From GCA-2686265 sp036010965 (GTDB taxonomy: Bacteria > Planctomycetota > UBA1135 > GCA-002686595): a stretch of 64,000 nucleotides of DNA. Shown piece after piece: positions 52,501 through 59,664 of this stretch; position 1 is the first letter of the stretch, and every line of letters begins with the position of its first letter. A model generated the notes under the pieces. That model worked only from the letters and a program-made list of their open reading frames with translations, was not told where the DNA came from and did not search any database. The DNA is taken from NCBI GenBank assembly GCA_036010965.1, contig DASCMO010000010.1, positions 1 through 64,000 of the forward strand. Reading direction: 5' to 3'. A program made the translations under genes and the position numbers.

Positions 52501-54581
52501 GGGATGGCGAAGGGGACGGCGACACGGTCGGCGGCGGCATTGCGCGCGCCTTCATCACCAACTGGTTGGCCACCATCAATGGCCAGCCCGCCCTCGAGTT
52601 CCTGAACTACCGGCCCTTCGTCTTCCCGATCTCCGTGCCGGTGGCGGGGGCCAGCGACCTGACCTTCCTCGCTCCCACGATCGAGGTCCCCCAGTTCGCC
52701 CAGATCACGCGCACCGACCAGGGCGAGCTGAGCGAGTGGATCTGCTACGACTGGTTCGACACCTCGCGCCGCCAGCTGGCGCGCGTGGGAACCCTGGGCG
52801 CCGCCTACTCGGTGCTGACCTCCGACCTCAACTGGCGCGAGTTCGACGAGGAGCCGATCTTTCCCGGTCCTTCCGGTCCCGAGCCGCCTCCGGGCCCCTG
52901 GCCGCCGCCCGCCCCCACGCCGCCGGCGCCCCCCAGCGAGCCGCCCAGCGCTTTCGCCGCGCCGGCCCTCGGCTCCCAGTGGCAGCCCATCCTGGGCGAG
53001 GCCGAGGATCTCGAACTGCCGGTCACGCGTGCTGTGCGCGAGATCATGATGCACCGCGGCGTGTTCGGGACCTTCTCGCACGCGCATCCGGCGGGAGTGG
53101 AGATCCACCCGGTCTGGCTCGTGTCCAATCGCGGCGTGGACGGCGGCCGGCCCGGGAAGGGCGACCACGCGTTCCTGATGGGGGCCTCTCCCGATCACAT
53201 CGGCTGGCCCGTGCGCGTCCATCGCAGCCACCTGCCGAGCAATGAAGTCATCGTCCACGACTTCGTCCAAGAAGACCCGGCCATGCCGGTGGCGGCGCCG
53301 GGGGACTTCGGTCCGATCCCCAATGTCGGCAACAGCGGCCGCGTGCATGTGGCGCTCGACACGCCGGTACCCGAGCCGATGGTGGCGGGAACCTTGGCGG
53401 GCCAGACGGACATCTTTGACACGCGCCTGATCACGCGCCTCATGCTCTACCCATCGGGCGAGCGTCCGCGCCTGACGACCAGCGTCGCTGTCGGGGGCGG
53501 CTTCCGGACGGATGTGGGCGCGATTCCCTCGTGCGTCGTCGACGAGGTCGTCTTCGGCCACACCAACTTCGGCATGAGCGTCCCGCTCCCGAATCTCGAG
53601 CAGATCCAGGGCGGCCAGCTCCTGCTGCGCACCGAGTTCGGCGAACAGTCGCAGCTGATCGAGGTCCGCGCCCGCGCCATGAGGATTCCCGTGGGACAGA
53701 TCGGAGCGCCCTACGACTTCCTGAACGAACTGGAGGAGGACGCCGGGCTCCTGCGCATCGGCGACGAGATCATCGCCTTCGACGACTGGGACGCGAGCAA
53801 TGGGACCATCACCATCGCCCCCGACGGGCGCGGGATGCTCGGGACCCAGCCCCAGCCGCACGCGGTCGGCGAGAACCTGAACTTCCTCGAGGGCATCACC
53901 GTGACCGCCCTGGCCCAGGGCATTGGCGCGGGGGACGCCGAGATCGGCGTCAAGGACCTGGCGGAGTTCCCCCTGGAAGGCACGGTGCTGATCGGGCGCG
54001 AGCTGATCCACTACACCCGTCACCGCAGCGGGACGCTCGAGATGCCGCGCTCCTCCTCGCGCCCGGGTATGCGCGACGAGCGCGGGGACGGGATCTTCCG
54101 CGGCCGCTTTGGGACGACGCCCGAGGGCGCCGCTGCCGGCCAGGCGGTCGTGCTCTTTCCGTTCCGCTACTGGGATCGCTGGGCCGAGCGCGCCGACGCC
54201 CCCGAGCTCAGCTACTTCGGCTTCGAACTCTCCCAGCCCGCAGCCTTCTGGCGCTCGTTCTTCTGGATCGACGAGGAGCCCGCCCACGGCGCGTGCAATT
54301 TGGCGATGCTCGTGCGCACCGACCCGAACACGCCCTGGGACGAGGAGCCCCTCGGCTTCAACGGGCTCACCCTCATGCGCGGCGGTACGGAGGACGGCGG
54401 ACCGATCCCCCTTGGCCGCCAGTCCGATCGCGTCGAGTGGCGGGCGTTCGTCGAGTACCAACCGGGGGCCTTCAATCTCGAGAGCGGCCTCTCCCACGCC
54501 TGGAAGACCACGCCGCACCTGAAGCAATTCGGCGCCTTCTACCTGGCGCCCGGCATGACCTTGCGGAGCGTGACCCGATGA
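49506..54581 (+). CDS. Giant minor pseudopilin, GspK-like with LamG and repeat domains
   Basis: A 1691-residue protein; GspK is normally about 320. The N-terminus is a prepilin-like signal, QGFALITVILVLAALLVLCT, without Glu+5, as is typical of GspK. The GspK head is present up to about residue 430, including helix-hairpin-helix blocks RIDLDSAPPQVLANMI and PVNLNTAAPDVLEVLF. Then come a LamG-like domain (about 590-765, NFSAWIQPRALDGGFLLDVG), a beta-rich middle, a Pro-rich linker (about 1117-1157) and more beta domains. Four copies of a motif like IRIGDELIEY (for example VARVGDELVEYV, GLLRIGDEIIAF, TVLIGRELIHY) recur. The ATG at 49506 shares one base with the previous stop. It probably forms the pseudopilus tip and an extended adhesive or substrate-binding structure. 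Confidence 0.83.
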   Translation: MHGVSHRGRQGFALITVILVLAALLVLCTPFLMTARNADRSSSQQFDRRQAEVALDAAVVHARSLLERTHFSMDESAWADSLDEIAVTNEFAEGFLDASDARGLMWDLEVGDIAGRIDLDSAPPQVLANMIGSTSRVVRPMTGDDKEIPVASVSGFEDSGFVWVQGELIHYGRIEGNTLTDLERGLGVMEDSDGNVLPGPRPPGNHGVGASLFDQRAFALAAWRMYEGDVRGFGSQERLKEADELVLTEGGLGRDATRRILELGTVHGGVRAGDRWQRAARVTSGSRAGLTGTVRVDSARWFNEGSTVLITDGATLELALVQSVSNGGGVYLDRALTNNFTAYDAVMFVQARRPVNLNTAAPDVLEVLFSNLQLRGRNSRITGREARALAGAVVASRPFQSMEDFMRRLVLPAAGIEKLPPSAMPAPESLAAGGTIIGPYDALALYTNGLNANDATLVFSTMPFSFATRDTYALDLRSTVNALSGVERFSLAREQVELVVPQTELMHLAARQVDFDEALRLHRKAPWWQTGPKPTSRYSTGGAQPPSRVWSHLGTHAGRAFLPGVTAPVVSDSAEGPVPEHVFASDEPDGWAQLWAARTDEMGQRKGRVLHFDHETRRLEGRYLPDETVQRSTTSNLVQWSPSGGLMRAMNFSAWIQPRALDGGFLLDVGSSSAESDRLSLLIEGEDLVLRVLDGGGDHLQSAFPERAELRFALAPGEGPGLPLDTWTHVNIDVRGTRPSQMSMFIDGTTHGVRTPGLTRLSGSVGADASVLPVDSTEGFMPQGVARVGDELVEYVLDAGALVCTYLEAGALAGFGGRNARVRWTGTEPPLPDNIDVSDMNHASGTTVEQYGYSLPIASDVPTGMATLEQELGAFRVGVAIGVENGSTTLGDPISIQGAFGPLFLGYGMGGAESPVTGLFLAPAEDPDGGGDAAQVMRAFSPNGGLAAIVQVRVGQGSMEGEMIGGVEVFEYSGWQDNVLRIATRGDGVSGMPVPQNDGDGEGDGDTVGGGIARAFITNWLATINGQPALEFLNYRPFVFPISVPVAGASDLTFLAPTIEVPQFAQITRTDQGELSEWICYDWFDTSRRQLARVGTLGAAYSVLTSDLNWREFDEEPIFPGPSGPEPPPGPWPPPAPTPPAPPSEPPSAFAAPALGSQWQPILGEAEDLELPVTRAVREIMMHRGVFGTFSHAHPAGVEIHPVWLVSNRGVDGGRPGKGDHAFLMGASPDHIGWPVRVHRSHLPSNEVIVHDFVQEDPAMPVAAPGDFGPIPNVGNSGRVHVALDTPVPEPMVAGTLAGQTDIFDTRLITRLMLYPSGERPRLTTSVAVGGGFRTDVGAIPSCVVDEVVFGHTNFGMSVPLPNLEQIQGGQLLLRTEFGEQSQLIEVRARAMRIPVGQIGAPYDFLNELEEDAGLLRIGDEIIAFDDWDASNGTITIAPDGRGMLGTQPQPHAVGENLNFLEGITVTALAQGIGAGDAEIGVKDLAEFPLEGTVLIGRELIHYTRHRSGTLEMPRSSSRPGMRDERGDGIFRGRFGTTPEGAAAGQAVVLFPFRYWDRWAERADAPELSYFGFELSQPAAFWRSFFWIDEEPAHGACNLAMLVRTDPNTPWDEEPLGFNGLTLMRGGTEDGGPIPLGRQSDRVEWRAFVEYQPGAFNLESGLSHAWKTTPHLKQFGAFYLAPGMTLRSVTR

Positions 54582-55663
54582 AGGCGCGCGACACACACCC
54601 GCGACGCCGGGAGTGCGCAGGCCTGACTCTCGTGGAGCTGGTGCTCGCGACAGGGCTGTTGACCGTGCTGATGATCGCCGTCTTTTCCCTGCTCGACGGA
54701 TCCCTCGATCTGTGGCGCAGGGCCGAGATGCGCCGCAACCTGAGTGAGCACGCCGGCGGCTTCCTGGAGCTGCTGGCGACGGATCTGCGCTCGCTCGAGC
54801 CGGGCGCGAGAGGCGACATGCTCGTGGAATGGGTGCGCTTTGACGCCGACGGCGACGGCCTGGCCGAGACCGGCTGGCCGCGGCTGCGGCTCGTGCGCCA
54901 GGCCTCGGCGGCGGAGGTGGCGCGCCTGACCGCCGGAGACGAGGAGCCGTTCACGGGCCCCGCAACCCTCGAGGTCTGCTGGGCCTTCACGCCGGCTGCG
55001 GGCGGAGTGGACGCGCGGGCCGAGGGCATCGCCTGGCGCGGCGCGCACCTGGCCCTCGACGCGTCGAGGCGCACCTTCTTCGATCCGGGGTTCTTCAACG
55101 CCACCACCCACGAACCGGACGCGGGCGAACTGGAGGACGTGACCGGCGGCCTCTTGTGGGTGGGCCTGCGGTTTGCGACCCAGACCTCGATCGTTCACGA
55201 CGGTTGGGACGTCGGCGACCGACTGGAGCATGCGGCCACTTCCTGGGACGGGTGGAACCGCGAGCGCCCCGACACGAGCGTGCACCCGTTCAACGAGCCC
55301 GGGGCCGGGATGCCGGAAGTGGACGAGCACCCGCTGCTCCCGCGCCGCGTGCGGATCGAGATCGAGCTGGAGCGCGCCGTGGACCGCAAGGCGCGCACGC
55401 GCTTGACGGTCCACCTGGCCGCCTCGGACAGCACCTTCACTGTGGATGACCCCACGCGCATCCCGCGCGGCGATGACGCACACGTCAACCTGGACGGGGA
55501 GTGGATGCGGGTCACGAATGTCAGCGGAAGGCGCGTGACGGTGCGCCGTGCGCAGCGCGGGAGCGAGCCGGTTTCCCACGAGCCCGGAGCCATGGTCCAC
55601 TGGGGGGCGAGGGTCGTTCGGGAGGTTCCGATCACCCTCTACCGTGAGGACTGGAACCTGTGA
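54578..55663 (+). CDS. Minor pseudopilin, GspJ-like
   Basis: A 361-residue prepilin with signal CAGLTLVELVLATGLLTVLM (cleavage after Gly, Glu+5). After the helix come WRRAEMRRNLSEHAGGFLELLATDLRSL-type residues seen in GspJ, where the N-terminal helix is followed by a long polar helix. The body (about 75-280) is beta-rich. Near the end, residues about 285-345 repeat the motif found in the giant GspK-like protein (VNLDGEWMRVTNV, then VRRAQRGSEPVSHEPGAMV). Length is above the usual approx. 200 residues. The ATG overlaps the preceding stop (ATGA). With GspI and GspK it should form the tip complex. Confidence 0.82.
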   Translation: MKARDTHPRRRECAGLTLVELVLATGLLTVLMIAVFSLLDGSLDLWRRAEMRRNLSEHAGGFLELLATDLRSLEPGARGDMLVEWVRFDADGDGLAETGWPRLRLVRQASAAEVARLTAGDEEPFTGPATLEVCWAFTPAAGGVDARAEGIAWRGAHLALDASRRTFFDPGFFNATTHEPDAGELEDVTGGLLWVGLRFATQTSIVHDGWDVGDRLEHAATSWDGWNRERPDTSVHPFNEPGAGMPEVDEHPLLPRRVRIEIELERAVDRKARTRLTVHLAASDSTFTVDDPTRIPRGDDAHVNLDGEWMRVTNVSGRRVTVRRAQRGSEPVSHEPGAMVHWGARVVREVPITLYREDWNL

Positions 55664-56172
55664 CGAGCACACGATCAGTCAGGCAGCGCTCGTCCGAGCC
55701 GGGCGCCCGCGACGGCTTCACCATCGTCGAGGTGGTGCTGGCCATGGCGATCCTGCTCCTGGGGGCGACGGCCATCCTGGGCATGCTGACCTTTGGCGCG
55801 GCCCTGACGCGCAGCGCCCAGCTGCGCGCGGCCGCCGCCTCGGCGGTGAGCGCCGTGGAAGCGGACCTCGAGCAGGTGCTCTTCCCCTTCGAGGACGGGC
55901 GAGTGGGGGAACCGGTCAAGATCACCGATCGCCCGGTCCCCGACACGCCGGGCGTGGTCTACTCGGCCAAGGCCAGCCAGAACCCCGACAATCCGCGCGA
56001 ATACCGCGTGGACGTGTCGTTCAGCTGGAACAGCGCCGGGGTGCAGCGATCGCGCTCCTACACCACCCTGCGCATGCGCGAGCTATCCTTCGGTGAGCGC
56101 CTGCGGCGCGAGTTCGTCGAGAAGACCGGGGGATTCCAGAAAACGACCGCCCCGCTGGCGGTAGAAGACTGA
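55660..56172 (+). CDS. Minor pseudopilin, GspI-like
   Basis: A 170-residue prepilin with signal RDGFTIVEVVLAMAILLLGA (cleavage after Gly, Phe+1, Glu+5); the wording FTIVEVVLAMAIL is typical of GspI. The head is short, with a YRVDVSFSWNSAGVQRSRSYTT-like hairpin at the end. It is the only minor pseudopilin here of ordinary size. The GTG start overlaps the previous stop (GTGA), and its stop shares one base with the following ATG. Confidence 0.82.
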   Translation: MTSTRSVRQRSSEPGARDGFTIVEVVLAMAILLLGATAILGMLTFGAALTRSAQLRAAAASAVSAVEADLEQVLFPFEDGRVGEPVKITDRPVPDTPGVVYSAKASQNPDNPREYRVDVSFSWNSAGVQRSRSYTTLRMRELSFGERLRREFVEKTGGFQKTTAPLAVED

Positions 56173-57728
56173 TGACCATGATGAACAAGCTGATCCTCCC
56201 GCTGGCCCTCACCTGGGCGCCCCTCGCCGCGGCGACCGCCGCCCTCCAGGACGGGCTTCCGGACGGGGGAGCGTCCCTCGACCTGCTCTCCCCGGCGGTG
56301 CCCGACGCCCCGCTCTCGATGGTGCGCTTCCGCGACGGCTCGATCCAGTGGGGCCGTATCCTCGAGCACACTGCGGAGGAGGTGAGCTTCGAGCGCATCG
56401 ACACGGGCGGGCTGGTGCGCGCGCCCTGGGGACTGCTGGACCCGATCCAGGAGAACGAGTTGCGCATGCGCTTCGGTTACATCGAGGTCGAGGGCGAAGA
56501 GGTCATGATGACCGCCCAGATGCTGGTACTCGTGGACGGCAGCGAGGTGGTGGGCAAGATCCTCGGCTACACCGAGAACGAGATCATCGTCAAGGACCGC
56601 AGCGGCACGCGCTACGTCTCCAAGGGGCTGGTGCGAGACACGCGCGACGGGGTGCGGGTCTCGGCGCTCGAGCTCTACACGAAGGAGGAGCTCTACAGCC
56701 TGGAACTCGTCGCCATCGAACCCGAGGACAGCCAGGCGCACTTTGACCTGGCCGAGTACTGCGAGCGCATCCTGGCCTTCTCGCACGCCCTCGAGCACTA
56801 CATCGCTGCCCAGGCTCTCGATGCCGCGTTCATGGATTCGGAGCTGGAATTGATCATCGCCCGCGTCGAGGTCAAGGTGGGCCAGGAGGAGCAGCTCGAC
56901 TTCCTCGCGGCGGTCGATCTCCTCAAGCGGCGCAAGAAGTACGACGAGGCCCTGGTGGAGCTCGAGGTCTTCGACGGGCTCTTCGAGGATTCACCCCTGC
57001 GGGTGGACCGGCTCAAGCTTTCAGATCGAATCGAGAAGGCGCGCGACAAGCACGTGCGCGAGGAGGTCAGGCGTCGCTGGTACCTGGCCATCGAGCGCCT
57101 GGCGGGCGTGGCGGCCCGCAATAAGGGCTACGAGGCGACCCTCGGCTACCTGGACGAGACCATGAGCGAGGAGATCCTGGCCTACGTCCATGGGAACGCC
57201 ACCAGACTCTGGGCCGAGGTGGAGTCGGACCAGGTGCGCCAGATGTGGCTCGAGCGCAAGCCCGGTCGCTGGCGCCCGGCCTCCTATGGGCTCGCCACCT
57301 GGCTCCTGGGCGAGGACGAGGCCTTGGCCGGCGGCCCGGTGCAGACCGTCGCCGCGCCGAAGAGTGAGCGCGACCAGGAGCGTGCGGCGCTCGAGGAGCG
57401 CATCTCGCGCTTCCTCCGCAACCAGGAGATGGCCAAGGCGGCGCGCGGTAGCGAGGACGACGAGGAGGACGTCGAGGCCTTCTGGGCGCGCCTCTCCTAC
57501 GCCGCGCGCAAGAACTGGATCGTGGCCTACTACGCGGAGCACTCCGGCGAAGTCGAGTTGCGCGAGAAGCCCGAGCTTCACAACTGCCGCGAGTGCGGTG
57601 GGACCGGGACGCGCGAGGTGCTCTACACCGGCAGTGCGCGCACCGGCGGCCCCCCCTCGGGCTTGCGCCTCGTGGCCTGCGAGGCCTGCAGGGGGATCGG
57701 TCGGACGCGCCGCATCCGATACCGCTAG
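56172..57728 (+). CDS. Exported protein with helical repeats and C-terminal CxxCxGxG zinc motif, operon end
   Basis: A 518-residue protein with signal peptide (LILPLALTWAPLAAATA). The first approx. 150 residues contain two small SH3-like beta units: MVRFRDGSIQWGRILEHT and LVLVDGSEVVGKILGYTENE, each reading v-x-F/V-x-D-G-S-x-x-x-G-x-I. TPR-like helices follow (about 175-330). At the end are the pairs CRECGGTG (about 473) and CEACRGIG (about 502), the half-motifs of a DnaJ-type zinc finger, which could form one zinc centre. It starts on the last base of the GspI stop codon, so it belongs to the pseudopilus operon. The role is unknown; a chaperone-like or assembly factor is possible. Confidence 0.72.
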   Translation: MTMMNKLILPLALTWAPLAAATAALQDGLPDGGASLDLLSPAVPDAPLSMVRFRDGSIQWGRILEHTAEEVSFERIDTGGLVRAPWGLLDPIQENELRMRFGYIEVEGEEVMMTAQMLVLVDGSEVVGKILGYTENEIIVKDRSGTRYVSKGLVRDTRDGVRVSALELYTKEELYSLELVAIEPEDSQAHFDLAEYCERILAFSHALEHYIAAQALDAAFMDSELELIIARVEVKVGQEEQLDFLAAVDLLKRRKKYDEALVELEVFDGLFEDSPLRVDRLKLSDRIEKARDKHVREEVRRRWYLAIERLAGVAARNKGYEATLGYLDETMSEEILAYVHGNATRLWAEVESDQVRQMWLERKPGRWRPASYGLATWLLGEDEALAGGPVQTVAAPKSERDQERAALEERISRFLRNQEMAKAARGSEDDEEDVEAFWARLSYAARKNWIVAYYAEHSGEVELREKPELHNCRECGGTGTREVLYTGSARTGGPPSGLRLVACEACRGIGRTRRIRYR

Positions 57729-57770
57729 CCCGTCAGACGAATCGCCTGCGTTTTCAGGCAGCGAGGCGGC

Positions 57771-58781
57771 GTGGATTCGATCGTTCCGCCATCCAGAGCA
57801 TCCCTTCAACAGACTCCTGACGATTCGTTGCACAACGCCCACCGACACGCCCGTCTCGCGCTGCTCCCGCTCCTGATCCTCGGAGCTTGCAGCGCGACCT
57901 CGAATCCCTCCGGCAGCGCCCCGCAGGAGCCGCGGGTCATCGAACCCAGCGCCCAGGCGACGCAGGCCGCGGCGGACGCGGCCGATCCGCCGGTGGCTTT
58001 GGTGGACGGTTCCCCGATCGCCACGAGTGAGCTCCTGGGGGCCTGGATGCACTCCAATCCCTCGGAGGTGCGCGGTTTCCTCGACGGACTGGTCGCTGCC
58101 CGGGCGGTGGAGATCGAGGCCCGTCGCCTGGGCGTCCAGCTCGCGCCCGAGCGCGTCGAACAGGCCCAGGCCCAGGCCCTCGCGCGCCTCGGCCAGGATG
58201 TGGCCGAGCGCTACGGCGACGTCACCCTCGACGAGTGGATCTCCGTCGGCCAGGGCCTCCAACCCGCGGCCTATCGCAGCCGCGTGCGGCGGGAGGTCGT
58301 GCGCGGCCTGCTCGCCGAGCGCGTGGTGCGCGCTTTTGTCCTGGGCTCGGAGCACGCCCTCGTGCGCATGGCGGTGACCGAGACGCGCGCGGGAGCCAAT
58401 CAGATCCGCAGCGCCGTGGAGGCGGGAGCCTCCTTCGAGGAGGCGGCCAGCGGACTGAACATTGCTTCGACCGCGGCCTTCGGCGGCGTCTCGCCGGTCG
58501 TGCGCGCTCGCACTCCTCTCTCGCGCATGGCCTTCACGACCGAGGTCGGCGCCCTGGCCGGACCCTTCGAGGAGCAGGGCCGCTGGATGCTGATCCGCGT
58601 CGAGGGTCGCGAGGAGGCGGACACGGGACTCTGGCCTCACCTCGGCTCCGCCGTGGAGGCGAGCCTCGGCGAGCGGCAGGTGAGCGAACCCGAGTATCTG
58701 CAGTGGACGGCCGAGATGGCTCGCCGCTACCCGGTCGATCTGGCTCCGTTCTTCGAGTTGATCGAGGCCGCGGACGGTTGA
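57771..58781 (+). CDS. SurA/parvulin-like lipoprotein chaperone
   Basis: A 336-residue protein with a lipoprotein signal (LALLPLLILGACS). The mature part has a SurA_N-like helical domain (ALVDGSPIATSELLGAWM, RAVEIEARRLGVQLAPERVE) and a C-terminal parvulin-like domain (IRSAVEAGASFEEAASGLN, TAAFGGVSPVVR, GALAGPFEEQGRWMLIRVEG). The spacing fits a peptidyl-prolyl isomerase fold, but catalytic residues are not clear. It should assist folding of exported proteins. The start is the GTG at 57771, with GAGG 4-5 bp upstream; a TTG at 57828 is the alternative. It follows the pseudopilus operon by 42 bp and may be on the same transcript. Confidence 0.75.
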   Translation: MDSIVPPSRASLQQTPDDSLHNAHRHARLALLPLLILGACSATSNPSGSAPQEPRVIEPSAQATQAAADAADPPVALVDGSPIATSELLGAWMHSNPSEVRGFLDGLVAARAVEIEARRLGVQLAPERVEQAQAQALARLGQDVAERYGDVTLDEWISVGQGLQPAAYRSRVRREVVRGLLAERVVRAFVLGSEHALVRMAVTETRAGANQIRSAVEAGASFEEAASGLNIASTAAFGGVSPVVRARTPLSRMAFTTEVGALAGPFEEQGRWMLIRVEGREEADTGLWPHLGSAVEASLGERQVSEPEYLQWTAEMARRYPVDLAPFFELIEAADG

Positions 58782-58864
58782 GAGCGACCCGGATGGGCCT
58801 TGCATCGCGACCTCGACTCCGCGATGCTCCCGCGATGGTCGAGGAGGGCGAGACAGGCGTGGCG

Positions 58865-59569
58865 ATGTCGGAAATCGAGGACACGGACACGGGAGCCGAG
58901 CCGCCGACCGATCGTCCGCAGCAATCGTCCCCGCAGGACCGTGAGGACGGGGGCGCAGAGTCCGAACCGGTGTCGGGGGAAGGGACCGCCGGGGAAAGCG
59001 CGGAGGAGACCCTGGCCGGGAACCAGACCGAGGAAGAGCCCGGCGAAGAGGAGCAGGAACGCCTCCTGCGCTCGGTCGCCGCGCTCGTCTTTGCGTCTCC
59101 CGAACCCCTCGGAATTGGGCGCATCGTGGGCTTGCTGGAGGATGTGCGCCCCGCCCGCGTGCGGCACGCCCTCGAGGAGCTCGGCCGACGCCTCGAGGCC
59201 TGCGGCCTGCCCCTCGAGCTGCGCCAGATCGCCGGTGGCTGGCGGCTAGTCACGGCCCCGGACTCCGATGAGGTGGTGGCCCGCCTGCAGAAGGCGCGCA
59301 AGATCGAGCGCCTCTCGCCGGCCGGCCTAGAGACCCTGGCGGTCGTCGCCTACCGCCAACCGGTCACGAAGGCCGAGGTGGAGGCCATCCGGGGCGTCCA
59401 GTGCGGGCCGATGCTGCGCGGACTGGTGGATCGAGGTCTGGCGCGGGTCGTGGGCCGCTCCGAGCAGCCCGGTCACGCCCTGGAGTACGGGACGACGCGC
59501 GCGTTCCTGGATCGCTTCGGCCTGGCCGACCTCAAGGAACTGCCCCGCGACGGGGAACTGCTGGGCTGA
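58865..59569 (+). CDS. scpB: Segregation and condensation protein B
   Basis: The winged-helix subunit that, with ScpA and SMC, forms the bacterial condensin complex for chromosome folding and segregation. The conserved core starts LLRSVAALVFASPEPLGIG and contains LRQIAGGWRLVTAPD, KARKIERLSPAGLETLAVVAYRQPVTKAEVEAIRGV and the second winged helix GLARVVGRSEQPGHALEYGTT. The final FLDRFGLADLKELP is the usual ScpB end. The first approx. 60 residues are an acidic, Glu/Gly-rich tail. The ATG at 58865 is chosen; ATG 58835 and GTG 58859 are in frame and possible. scpA is not in the window. Confidence 0.92.
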   Translation: MSEIEDTDTGAEPPTDRPQQSSPQDREDGGAESEPVSGEGTAGESAEETLAGNQTEEEPGEEEQERLLRSVAALVFASPEPLGIGRIVGLLEDVRPARVRHALEELGRRLEACGLPLELRQIAGGWRLVTAPDSDEVVARLQKARKIERLSPAGLETLAVVAYRQPVTKAEVEAIRGVQCGPMLRGLVDRGLARVVGRSEQPGHALEYGTTRAFLDRFGLADLKELPRDGELLG

Positions 59570-59664
59570 ACCCCGCCCGCCCCGTGCCTCCAGCTTGCTT
59601 CCCGCGCTGACGGCTCCGTACACTCTGCCGTTCCACATCCCGGGCCCGCGCGCAGAGTACCCCC

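Noticed and set aside
51501..54596. A 1031-codon minus-strand ORF antisense to the giant GspK-like gene
   Set aside because: Composition is that of a GC-rich antisense shadow (Arg/Glu/Gly/Leu-rich, no motifs), and the plus-strand operon is continuous through it.
49506..55663. The repeated beta motif as evidence of a prophage or phage-tail-like particle
   Set aside because: No other tail, baseplate, capsid or integrase genes are present, and the motif is embedded in clear pseudopilins.
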